Shown here: one piece after another, positions 1 to 5,972 of the stretch
Layout of the letters: every line of letters starts with the position of its first letter
Position numbering within the stretch: the first letter of the stretch is position 1
Translations under genes and position numbers: made by a program
From: DATIRA01 sp964553405
GTDB taxonomy: Bacteria > Pseudomonadota > Gammaproteobacteria > Steroidobacterales > Steroidobacteraceae
Assembly: GCA_964553405.1 (NCBI GenBank)
Contig: CAZKLS010000131.1
Span: forward strand, 1-7,014
DNA length: 7,014 bases
Reading direction: 5' to 3'
Notes under the pieces: generated by a model
Database searches by the model: none
What the model was told of the DNA's origin: nothing
What the model saw: only the letters and a program-made list of their open reading frames with translations

Positions 1-2312
1 CGCCTGAGCATGTGGAACATCTGCGCCGGCGTCGACGGCACGCAGACGTTCATGTTGTTCTCTGCACACAGCTGCAGGAAGCGCTCGAGCCGGGCCGAGG
101 AATGCTCCGGGCCCTGGCCCTCGTAGCCGTGCGGCAGGAACAGCGTGAGCCCGCTGATCCGCCCCCACTTCGCCTCGCCGGAGCCGATGAACTGGTCCAC
201 GATCACCTGGGCGCCGTTCAGGAAGTCGCCGAACTGCGCCTCCCAGACGACCAGGCAGTTCGGATCGGTCGTCGAGTAACCGTACTCGAAGCCGAGCACG
301 GCTTCCTCGGACAGCAGCGAGTCGGTGACGCGGAACCGCGGCTGTCCCGGCTTCAGCTGCTGCAGCGGTATGTAGGTCGCGCCGGTCTTCTGGTCGTGGC
401 CGACTGCGTGGCGGTGGAAGAACGTGCCCCGACCACTGTCCTGGCCGGTGAGCCGCACCTCGTAGCCCTCGTCGAGCAGCGAGGCGTAGGCCAGCGTCTC
501 GGCGAAGCCCCAGTCGAGCATCAGCTCGCCGGCAGCCATCTTCTTGCGGTCCTCGACGATGCGTGCGACCTGCCGGTGCAGCGTGAAGCCTTCGGGGAAG
601 CTCGTGACCCGACTGGCAAGTTCGCGCAGCAGCTCGAGCTTGACGCCGGTGCGGACCTGATCGCCCCAGTCCACGTCGTGATACTTGGACCAGTCGACCG
701 TGTACTTGTTGCCGACCAGACCCAGCACCTGGTGCGCCTGCGGACGGCCCTCGTCGAGCCCCTGGCGATATCGTTCGGCCATGTCCCGGGCCTCGCCGTC
801 GCCGATCACGCCCTCGCCTTCGAGGCGCTCGGCATACAGCTGCCGCGGCGTCTGCTTGTCGCGGATCGCCGAGTACATCAGCGGCTGCGTCGCGGCCGGC
901 TCGTCGGCCTCGTTGTGACCGAGCCGCCGGTAGCAGACCAGGTCGATCACGACGTCCTTGTGGAACTTCATCCGGTACTCGAGCGCGAGCCTCGCGGCAA
1001 ACACGACCGCCTCGACGTCGTCGCCGTTCACGTGCAGGATCGGCGCCTCGATCATCTTCGCGACGTCGCTGCAGTACAGCGTCGAGCGGACGTCGCGCAG
1101 GTCGCTGGTCGTGAAGCCGACCTGGTTGTTGATGACGATGTGCACCGTGCCGCCGGTCGAGAAGCTGCGGACGTGCGACATCTGCAGCGTCTCGGTCACG
1201 ACGCCCTGGGCCGCGAACGCCGCATCGCCGTGGATCAGCACCGGCATGACCTTGTCGCCCTTCGCGTCGCCGCGGCGCTCCTGCCGCGCGCGCACCGAGC
1301 CCTCGACGACAGGGTTGACGACCTCGAGGTGCGACGGGTTGAACGCGAGTGCCACGTGCACGTCGCCGGAAGGCGTGCGCACGTCGCAGGAGAAGCCCTT
1401 GTGGTACTTGACGTCGCCGGAGCCCTTCAGCTTCGCGAGGTCGTAGTTGCCCTCGAACTCGGAGAACAGCTCCGCCGGCGACTTGCCCAGCACGTTCACC
1501 AGCACGTTGAGCCGCCCCCGGTGCGCCATGCCGATCACGATGTCCTCGACACCGTGCTGGCCGCCGGTCTGGATCAGGTCCTCGAGCAGCGGGATCAGGC
1601 TGTCACCGCCCTCGAGCGAGAAGCGCTTCTGCGCCGGGTAGCGCGTCGCGAGGTAGCGCTCGAGGCCCTCGGCCATCGTCAGGTTCCAGAGGATGTCCTT
1701 CTTGTCCTCGACCGAGAACCGGTGCAGCACCCGGCCGACCTGGAAGCGGTCCTGCAGCCAGAGCCGCTCGGTCTCCTCGGAAACGTGCGCGAACTCGGCG
1801 CCGATCGAGCCGCAGTAGATGTGCTTGAGCTGCGCGATGATCTCCCGCAGCTTGAGCCTGGGCTTGATCGCGTCGTTGCGGCTGCCGGTCAGGAACTCGG
1901 TGTCGAGGTCGGCCTCGTCGAGGCCGAGGTAGCCGAGGCTCATCACGTTCGGCACCGGACGGACCATCAGTCCCAGCGGGTCGATGTCGGCGATCAGGTG
2001 TCCGCGGTTCGCGTAGATCTGGATCATTCGCGACACGGCGCCCTGCTTGGCCGCCGCGCCGGCCGCCGGCGCCGCCGCCGTGGGGGCGGCCGGCAGGCTC
2101 GAGCGACGATAACGCGCGCGCTGCTCGAGCTCCGCGAGCAGCGGTCCGTGGGCGACGTCGGTTCCCCGCCCGCCCATGCGCTCGAAGTACTCGCGCCAGG
2201 CGTCCTCCACCGACGACGGATCCGCGAGGAAACGCTCGTAGAGTTCCTCCACGTACGGGGCGTTGCCGGCGGCCAGCGGAGTCGATGACAGAAGCTCTCG
2301 GAACTCGCTCAT
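1..2312 (-). CDS. sucA: 2-oxoglutarate dehydrogenase E1 component (3'-truncated by window edge)
   Basis: This is the thiamine-diphosphate-dependent E1 subunit of the 2-oxoglutarate dehydrogenase complex. It decarboxylates 2-oxoglutarate and passes the succinyl group to the lipoyl domain of E2 (SucB) in the TCA cycle, in the cytoplasm. The frame is open from the ATG at 2312 to the window edge: 770 complete codons of the roughly 930-950 usual for the family. The N-terminus (MSEFRELLSSTPLAAGNAPY) carries the E2-binding region typical of SucA. Recognisable blocks are AHRGRLNVLVN with His264 and KYH with His304 (aligning with E. coli His260 and His298), HGDAAFAAQGVV from about residue 361, NNQVGFTT from 395, the cofactor-binding stretch from HVNGDD (427) to GHNEADEP, and EEAVLGFEYGY near 665-675. 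The last visible residues, CVPSTPAQMFHMLR, match the family closely. The ribosome binding site is weak (GAGAA about 11 nt before ATG). A sucB gene would be expected beyond the left edge. Confidence 0.97.
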   Translation of the reverse strand, partial: MSEFRELLSSTPLAAGNAPYVEELYERFLADPSSVEDAWREYFERMGGRGTDVAHGPLLAELEQRARYRRSSLPAAPTAAAPAAGAAAKQGAVSRMIQIYANRGHLIADIDPLGLMVRPVPNVMSLGYLGLDEADLDTEFLTGSRNDAIKPRLKLREIIAQLKHIYCGSIGAEFAHVSEETERLWLQDRFQVGRVLHRFSVEDKKDILWNLTMAEGLERYLATRYPAQKRFSLEGGDSLIPLLEDLIQTGGQHGVEDIVIGMAHRGRLNVLVNVLGKSPAELFSEFEGNYDLAKLKGSGDVKYHKGFSCDVRTPSGDVHVALAFNPSHLEVVNPVVEGSVRARQERRGDAKGDKVMPVLIHGDAAFAAQGVVTETLQMSHVRSFSTGGTVHIVINNQVGFTTSDLRDVRSTLYCSDVAKMIEAPILHVNGDDVEAVVFAARLALEYRMKFHKDVVIDLVCYRRLGHNEADEPAATQPLMYSAIRDKQTPRQLYAERLEGEGVIGDGEARDMAERYRQGLDEGRPQAHQVLGLVGNKYTVDWSKYHDVDWGDQVRTGVKLELLRELASRVTSFPEGFTLHRQVARIVEDRKKMAAGELMLDWGFAETLAYASLLDEGYEVRLTGQDSGRGTFFHRHAVGHDQKTGATYIPLQQLKPGQPRFRVTDSLLSEEAVLGFEYGYSTTDPNCLVVWEAQFGDFLNGAQVIVDQFIGSGEAKWGRISGLTLFLPHGYEGQGPEHSSARLERFLQLCAENNMNVCVPSTPAQMFHMLR

Positions 2313-2391
2313 TCGCGTCGATTCTCAGCGCAGTCCCGAGCCGGCCGGGTGGCCGCGCGGGAACCGGGTAAAAGAGCCGTTTAGTCTACCC

Positions 2392-2441
2392 AAAAACCTC
2401 TGGTTCGGCGTAGCCGGCCGGGCGGATGCCGGCGGCCGAAC
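2392..2441 (-). terminator. Probable intrinsic terminator of the phosphatase gene
   Basis: A large inverted repeat lies between the phosphatase stop codon and sucA. The outer arms are GTTCGGC (2403-2409) and GCCGAAC (2435-2441). The inner arms are GCCGGC at 2413-2418 and 2428-2433, around a 9-nt loop. Read on the minus strand, the stem is followed after 6 nt by five U residues (AAAAA at 2392-2396 on the plus strand). The gap between stem and U-tract makes it imperfect, but the position fits transcript termination between the two same-strand genes. Confidence 0.45.
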
Positions 2442-2514
2442 AGGCGCGCCACTGGTCAGGCGCTGGCCAGAGCATCCGTTCGCGCCGTGGCTGCGCACGC
2501 TGCGCCGGATGATC

Positions 2515-3273
2515 TCAGGGCAGGTAGTAGACGGGGTTGGGCAGTTTGAAGCCGCGCGCCGCGCAGCCGCCGTCGAGGTCGCTCTGCTGGTCACCCAGCG
2601 TCAGCAGCACCGTGTACCCCTCGCGCTCGAGGCCGCAGCGCGCCGGCGCCTTGAAGTCCGCCGCGCTCGCGTAGGTCCCGCCGGGCCTCATGATCACGGC
2701 GTCGAAGGTGTAGCCCTGCTCGCGCAGGTTGCGCTCGGTCGCCTCGCGCAGCGTCTCGGGTCGCCCGGTGATGAAGATGACCGCGACACCGAGCTCCGCC
2801 GCGCGGCGGACCAGCGACTGCGTCGCGGGCAGCGCCGGCAGGCGCCCCATCTGCTGCCACTTGCGGACGTTGCAGGGACCCGCCTCGAGGTCGCAGTCGC
2901 CGTTCACGATCCGGGCCCAGCCATTGACGCGGTAGGCCGGCCAGTTCGACAGCGCCGTCTCGTCCACGTCGACGACGATGGCCGGCTGTCGCTCGAGCGG
3001 CGCCCGCTGCTCGAGCCAGCCGCGGGCCTGCGCGACGACCGCGACCACATCCTCCGAGTAGCGTCCCGACGAAATGTAGTCGTCGATCGCGGCCTGCGTC
3101 TCGTACATCGCCGGGACAACCGACGTCGCAGCGCCTGCCGGCTGCGACCCGACAACCGGTGCCTGCGAGCAGCCCGACAATGCCCCCAGGGCCAGGACCA
3201 GCGCGAGCACGGGCCGGGCCATCAGGCCGGCGATGGCAAAGGCCGGGAGCCACGCGGAACGCGCGTCGTCCAT
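2515..3273 (-). CDS. HAD-superfamily (subfamily IIIB-like) acid phosphatase, predicted lipoprotein
   Basis: A 252-aa protein with the four HAD phosphohydrolase motifs in order: motif I DVDET (Asp102 nucleophile, Asp104), motif II ITGR (Thr169), motif III Lys208 in ADFKAPAR, and motif IV GDQQSD (Asp228, Asp232). DVDETALSN followed by an aromatic-rich NWPAY stretch resembles the class B/plant-type acid phosphatase family (Pfam Acid_phosphat_B), which hydrolyses phosphomonoesters outside the cytoplasm. The N-terminus has a hydrophobic segment ending in the lipobox LSGC, so Cys35 is probably lipidated and the enzyme anchored to a membrane on the periplasmic side. The start at 3273 is preferred because AAGGG sits 8 nt before it. 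An internal ATG at 3222 would give a more typical signal length but lacks a clear ribosome binding site. The gene begins only 15 nt from the assembly gap, so its promoter is not visible. The natural substrate cannot be told from sequence. Confidence 0.88.
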   Translation of the reverse strand: MDDARSAWLPAFAIAGLMARPVLALVLALGALSGCSQAPVVGSQPAGAATSVVPAMYETQAAIDDYISSGRYSEDVVAVVAQARGWLEQRAPLERQPAIVVDVDETALSNWPAYRVNGWARIVNGDCDLEAGPCNVRKWQQMGRLPALPATQSLVRRAAELGVAVIFITGRPETLREATERNLREQGYTFDAVIMRPGGTYASAADFKAPARCGLEREGYTVLLTLGDQQSDLDGGCAARGFKLPNPVYYLP

Positions 3274-3288
3274 TGGATCTCACCCTTT

Positions 3289-3388
3289 NNNNNNNNNNNN
3301 NNNNNNNNNNNNNNNNNNNNNNNNNNNNNNNNNNNNNNNNNNNNNNNNNNNNNNNNNNNNNNNNNNNNNNNNNNNNNNNNNNNNNNNN
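3289..3388. other. Assembly gap (100 N)
   Basis: Exactly 100 N residues, the usual placeholder for a scaffold gap of unknown true length. It removes the promoter region of the phosphatase and everything upstream of 3389 for the first vWA gene. Adjacency of the two flanks is a scaffolding inference. Confidence 0.98.
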
Positions 3389-3392
3389 ATGT

Positions 3393-3408
3393 GTCGGCAA
3401 ACTTTACA
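3393..3408 (+). promoter_or_regulatory. Candidate activator site (UAS) of the first vWA PEP-CTERM gene
   Basis: GTCGGCAAACTTTACA here and GTCAGGATACTTTACA at 4985-5000 agree at 13 of 16 positions, and both lie upstream of a sigma-54 element. In this copy the central ACTTTACA is also flanked by a perfect inverted repeat, CGGCAA/TTGCCG (3395-3400 and 3409-3414), which would suit a dimeric regulator. It ends 76 nt before the -24 GG. Sigma-54 promoters need an enhancer-binding activator at such a distance. That this is the site of a PrsR-type regulator is inference. Confidence 0.55.
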
Positions 3409-3482
3409 TTGCCGGGCGCTACAGTTCACTGCCCCGCGTAATTGACCCCGTAGACGATTGTTTTCAATGGTATTTATTGCCC

Positions 3483-3498
3483 AGGCATGGAACTTGCT
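3483..3498 (+). promoter_or_regulatory. Sigma-54 (RpoN) -24/-12 promoter of the first vWA PEP-CTERM gene
   Basis: AGGCATGGAACTTGCT matches the sigma-54 consensus TGGCAC-G-N4-TTGC, with GG at 3484-3485, GC at 3496-3497 and the required 10 nt between them. The predicted transcription start is near 3509, giving a leader of about 105 nt before the ATG at 3615. The same GGCATG-N4-TTGCT pattern recurs before the paralog at 5053-5068. Confidence 0.8.
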
Positions 3499-3614
3499 GC
3501 CTCTTTGTCGAGAGGGCGTCGATTTGCCACAACGACCGGGGCACCGAAACGGTCCGAAGTTTGGCGACAGACGGCATTGTTGAACTACAACTACATTAGA
3601 ACGGAGCAGACCTC

Positions 3615-4394
3615 ATGAGCAGGACCAAGTTTGGAAAGATTGCCCAGGGCCTCACGGCCGCAGCAGCCGCCCTGGTCGTTTTGTCGCCGATCCGGGCGAA
3701 CGCGGATATGATCCAGCTCGGGTTCATCCTCGACGGTTCTGGCAGCCTGGGCAGCACTAACTGGAACACGATCCGCACCGGACTGTCGGCCGCAATCAAC
3801 ACCTTGATCCCGATCAGCGGGCCCGACCAGTACGAGATTTCAGTGGTCAGGTTCGGCAGCTCGGCCGACACCGACGCGCCGATCCAGCGCTTCCTGGTGA
3901 CGGATGCAGCCTCGCGGACGAACTTGGCCAACCAGATCGCCGCCCTGGGCTATCTGAACAGCGGCGCGACGAATTTCGCGGCGGCTTTCAATGCGATGAC
4001 CGCCGTACTGGCGCCGACGATCGGCACCGCTGCGGCCTCGTATGTGAACTTCTCCACCGACGGCCAGCAGAACCAGGGCGGTACCGGCCAGGCCGAGTTT
4101 GCGGCCATGCTTGCGAGCGGCGTGGACAACGTCAGCGTCGAAGGTATCGGCACGGGCGTGGACGCCATCGACCTGCAGAACAATTTCTGCTCGCCGGCAC
4201 CCTGCGACACGACGGCGCCGTACAACTTCCCGAGCCAGGGCTTCTACATCGGCGTGACCAACGTCTCCGACTACGGCAATGCGATCGCGCTCAAGATCCG
4301 CACCGTCGTGCAGCCGACGCCCGAGCCCGGCACGCTCGCGCTGTTCGGCCTCAGCATGCTCGGCCTGGGCCTGATGCGCCGCAAGGCCGCATAA
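3615..4394 (+). CDS. Secreted vWA-domain protein with PEP-CTERM sorting signal (paralog 1)
   Basis: A 259-aa exported protein. Residues 1-30 form a signal peptide with a likely cleavage after ANA. A vWA fold follows at once, with a complete MIDAS metal site: D40-G-S42-G-S44, T119 in GATNF and D149 in STDG. Such domains bind a divalent cation and usually mediate protein-protein or matrix adhesion. After the domain comes C192-x4-C197 followed by DTTAPYNFP, shared with the paralog at 5150 and probably a disulfide loop. The C-terminus is a PEP-CTERM tail: PEP at 236-238, a hydrophobic helix (about 240-253) and the basic end RRK. By family knowledge, an exosortase cleaves this tail during delivery to the cell surface or exopolysaccharide matrix. 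GGAG lies 8 nt before the ATG. The gene looks monocistronic, with a sigma-54 promoter upstream and a strong terminator downstream. Ligand and precise role are unknown. Confidence 0.93.
   Translation: MSRTKFGKIAQGLTAAAAALVVLSPIRANADMIQLGFILDGSGSLGSTNWNTIRTGLSAAINTLIPISGPDQYEISVVRFGSSADTDAPIQRFLVTDAASRTNLANQIAALGYLNSGATNFAAAFNAMTAVLAPTIGTAAASYVNFSTDGQQNQGGTGQAEFAAMLASGVDNVSVEGIGTGVDAIDLQNNFCSPAPCDTTAPYNFPSQGFYIGVTNVSDYGNAIALKIRTVVQPTPEPGTLALFGLSMLGLGLMRRKAA
4292..4321 (+). repeat. 30-nt direct repeat shared by the two paralogs (copy 1)
   Basis: Thirty nucleotides are identical to 5797-5826. They encode the lead-in to the sorting tail, KIRTVVQPTP. It is the longest exact match I found between the two genes and sits in their most conserved part. 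It marks common ancestry or gene conversion and is not a mobile repeat. Confidence 0.85.
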
Positions 4395-4417
4395 GGCTCT
4401 GCAACCAGAGCGTCACG

Positions 4418-4448
4418 GAACCCCGGCCTTGCGCCGGGGTTCTTTTTT
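4418..4448 (+). terminator. Intrinsic terminator of the first vWA PEP-CTERM gene
   Basis: A perfect 10-bp stem, GAACCCCGGC (4418-4427) with GCCGGGGTTC (4433-4442), closes a 5-nt loop CTTGC and is followed directly by six T residues (4443-4448). It starts 23 nt after the stop codon. A smaller hairpin (GCTCTG/CAGAGC around CAAC, 4396-4411) lies between the stop codon and this stem. On the minus strand no U-tract follows, so it should act mainly on plus-strand transcripts. Confidence 0.93.
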
Positions 4449-4483
4449 CTGGATCAGGGGCAGCAGCCCGCCTCGGGCGCGGG

Positions 4484-4852
4484 CTACGGTTTCTTCGGCA
4501 CCTTCTTGATCAGCATCAGCGACTTGACGTCGTTGGCCCAGACGGCGACGGCGTCACCGGCGACCTCGGGTGCGATGTCGGCGTCCTTGCCGGGGACGTT
4601 CTTCGGCGCCGAGCTGCCGGAATCCCAGATCCAGGCGTTGCACAGCACCTGAACCCCACAGGCTTCCTCGCCCGCGACCTTCATTTCCTCCTGGCTGAGG
4701 CCCGGCGGACAGATCAGAACCCGGATCGTGCCCTCAGCGCTGCGCACGGTGCACTTGGATTTCCCGCCCGCCTTGTCTTCAGCAGCAGCCGTGCCGGCCA
4801 GGGCGCAGGCGAACGCGATGCTCGCAAACCAGGGCCACCTGTTGATCCTCAT
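4484..4852 (-). CDS. Small secreted four-cysteine protein, function unknown
   Basis: A 122-aa protein that I do not recognise. The chosen ATG at 4852 has GAGAGG 8 nt upstream and begins directly with a normal signal peptide (basic MRINR, hydrophobic core, cleavage likely after GTAAA, residue 24). An in-frame ATG at 4951 would add 33 Gly/Ser/Pro-rich residues and hide the signal, so it is rejected. The mature part has four cysteines, C34, C48, C65 and C71, which could form two disulfides in the periplasm or outside. Next to them is the aromatic stretch CNAWIWD. The C-terminal half is plain, with a lysine-rich end (IKKVPKKP). The gene lies between the two vWA paralogs. It converges on the first (89 nt apart, with that gene's terminator between) and diverges from the second across 297 nt. 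A link to those surface proteins is suggested only by position and shared export. Confidence 0.75.
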   Translation of the reverse strand: MRINRWPWFASIAFACALAGTAAAEDKAGGKSKCTVRSAEGTIRVLICPPGLSQEEMKVAGEEACGVQVLCNAWIWDSGSSAPKNVPGKDADIAPEVAGDAVAVWANDVKSLMLIKKVPKKP

Positions 4853-4984
4853 GAGCACCGCCTCTCGACCCAGCCAATAATCGGTCGATGCTGACAGCGG
4901 CAGGGATGGAGGGCAAGACCCGCCCAACGCCCCTCCGCCCGAGCCACCCAAGCAGCCCGCAGCAGCCGAAAGGCCCCGCTAACC

Positions 4985-5000
4985 GTCAGGATACTTTACA
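4985..5000 (+). promoter_or_regulatory. Candidate activator site (UAS) of the second vWA PEP-CTERM gene
   Basis: GTCAGGATACTTTACA is the second copy of the element at 3393-3408; mismatches are at positions 4, 6 and 8 only. It ends 54 nt before the -24 GG at 5054. The 22-nt difference in spacing from the first promoter is close to two helical turns, so both sites would present the same DNA face. The flanking inverted repeat of copy 1 is absent here. It lies about 133 nt upstream of the divergent gene at 4852 and could affect that gene too. Confidence 0.55.
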
Positions 5001-5033
5001 GAACGCCTGCGCCGAAAACGCCAAAACATTATT

Positions 5034-5046
5034 TATCAATCACTTA
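5034..5046 (+). promoter_or_regulatory. IHF-binding site consensus
   Basis: TATCAATCACTTA matches the IHF consensus WATCAANNNNTTR at every defined position, in an AT-rich patch of an otherwise GC-rich region. It lies between the candidate UAS (4985-5000) and the sigma-54 element (5053-5068), where IHF typically bends DNA to bring the activator to the polymerase. The first vWA promoter has an AT-rich stretch in the comparable place (about 3460-3479) but only a poor match. Confidence 0.6.
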
Positions 5047-5052
5047 GGGTCC

Positions 5053-5068
5053 CGGCATGCATCTTGCT
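5053..5068 (+). promoter_or_regulatory. Sigma-54 (RpoN) -24/-12 promoter of the second vWA PEP-CTERM gene
   Basis: CGGCATGCATCTTGCT has GG at 5054-5055 and GC at 5066-5067 with 10 nt between, as sigma-54 requires, and shares GGCATG-N4-TTGCT with the promoter at 3483. The predicted start is near 5079, giving a leader of about 70 nt. Confidence 0.8.
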
Positions 5069-5149
5069 TGATAAGAAGCTGAGTATTTGAACGCATCAAG
5101 ACGCTTACAAATCCATCTACCCGCTACTCGCAGAAGAGAGGGATAAACA

Positions 5150-5902
5150 ATGAAGAGCTTCAAGAAACTGGTCATCGCCACGGCTGCGATGGCGGCGCCG
5201 CTCCTGATTTCGTCGCCGGCCAACGCAGTCATCCAGCTCGGGTTCGCACTCGACAGCTCGGGCAGCATCGGCACCGCAGACTACAACGTCATCAAGAACG
5301 GCCTGGCGTCCGCCATCGAGGCGCTGATCCCGACGGACAGCAGCTACGAGATCTCGATGGTGAACTTCAGCACGACCTCGACCACTGTGGTCAGTGCCGT
5401 GCTGATCGACAGCATCGCCACGCGTACCGCGGTCGCGGACGCGATTCGCGCCTCGACGGCGTTCAACGGCGGCACGCAGTTTGCGCCGGCGCTGAACGGC
5501 CTCGGGGCGGCCTTCGCCAGCTCGAACCAGACCATCACCGCGACGTACATCAACTTCGCAACGGACGGTGTGAACGGTGACCCGACCGCGACGGCGACGG
5601 CACGCACGAACCTGATCAACGCCGGTCTCGACAACCTGAGCCTCGAGGGCATCGGTGGCGGCGTCGACGTGAATTACCTCGTCAATTCGATGTGCTATCC
5701 GACGCCTTGCGACACGACGTCCCCGTACAACTTCCCGACGCAGGGCTTCTACATCCCGGTTGCCGACGCGCAGGCGTATGTGGCCGCGATCCAGAACAAG
5801 ATCCGCACCGTCGTGCAGCCGACGCCGGAGCCCGGCACGCTGACGCTCCTCGGCCTGAGCATGCTCGGCCTCGGGCTGATGCGCCGCAAGGTCACCGCAT
5901 AA
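5150..5902 (+). CDS. Secreted vWA-domain protein with PEP-CTERM sorting signal (paralog 2)
   Basis: A 250-aa paralog of the product at 3615-4394 with the same plan. It has a signal peptide cleaved about after SPANA (residue 26) and a vWA domain starting with VIQLGFALDSSGS. The full MIDAS set is present: D35, S37, S39, T109 in GGTQF and D139 in ATDG. The conserved C182-x4-C187 leads into DTTSPYNFP, and the PEP-CTERM tail has PEP at 226-228, a hydrophobic helix and RRK. The vWA core has diverged clearly from paralog 1, while KIRTVVQPTPEPGTL and GLSMLGLGLMRRK are identical in both. AGGG lies 7 nt before the ATG. The gene has its own sigma-54 promoter, an IHF site and a terminator. Retained MIDAS residues suggest it still binds metal and a ligand. 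Delivery to the surface or matrix by an exosortase is family knowledge; the ligand is unknown. Confidence 0.93.
   Translation: MKSFKKLVIATAAMAAPLLISSPANAVIQLGFALDSSGSIGTADYNVIKNGLASAIEALIPTDSSYEISMVNFSTTSTTVVSAVLIDSIATRTAVADAIRASTAFNGGTQFAPALNGLGAAFASSNQTITATYINFATDGVNGDPTATATARTNLINAGLDNLSLEGIGGGVDVNYLVNSMCYPTPCDTTSPYNFPTQGFYIPVADAQAYVAAIQNKIRTVVQPTPEPGTLTLLGLSMLGLGLMRRKVTA
5797..5826 (+). repeat. 30-nt direct repeat shared by the two paralogs (copy 2)
   Basis: Identical to 4292-4321; it codes for the same KIRTVVQPTP lead-in to the exosortase signal. Confidence 0.85.
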
Positions 5903-5932
5903 GAAACGAACGAACGACAACAACAACCACTG

Positions 5933-5962
5933 GACCCCGGCCTCGCGCCGGGGTCTTTCTTT
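5933..5962 (+). terminator. Intrinsic terminator of the second vWA PEP-CTERM gene
   Basis: A 9-bp stem, GACCCCGGC (5933-5941) with GCCGGGGTC (5947-5955), closes a 5-nt loop CTCGC and is followed by TTTCTTT. Stem and loop are almost the same as the terminator of paralog 1 (ACCCCGGCCTYGCGCCGGGGT in common). Confidence 0.9.
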
Positions 5963-5972
5963 GTGCGGTGGA

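Noticed and set aside
12..2288. Long plus-strand open frame of 758 codons
   Set aside because: It is antisense to sucA. Its Arg/Val/His/Ala-rich product is the usual result of reading the opposite strand of a GC-rich gene, and the minus strand gives an unmistakable SucA.
2383..2388. Full sigma-70 promoter for sucA built on TAGACT (minus strand)
   Set aside because: No acceptable -35 hexamer is found 16-18 nt upstream, so I keep it only as a -10-like hint.
3500..3515. CCTCT/AGAGG inverted repeat near the predicted start of the first vWA transcript
   Set aside because: Only a 5-bp stem, no counterpart in the second promoter, and no known regulatory pattern.
4853..4951. 33-residue N-terminal extension of the small secreted protein
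   Set aside because: It is low-complexity Gly/Ser/Pro and would bury the signal peptide. The ATG at 4852 has a good ribosome binding site.
5117..5926. Minus-strand open frame of 269 codons across the second vWA gene
   Set aside because: Antisense shadow. The plus frame has a signal peptide, MIDAS residues and a PEP-CTERM tail.
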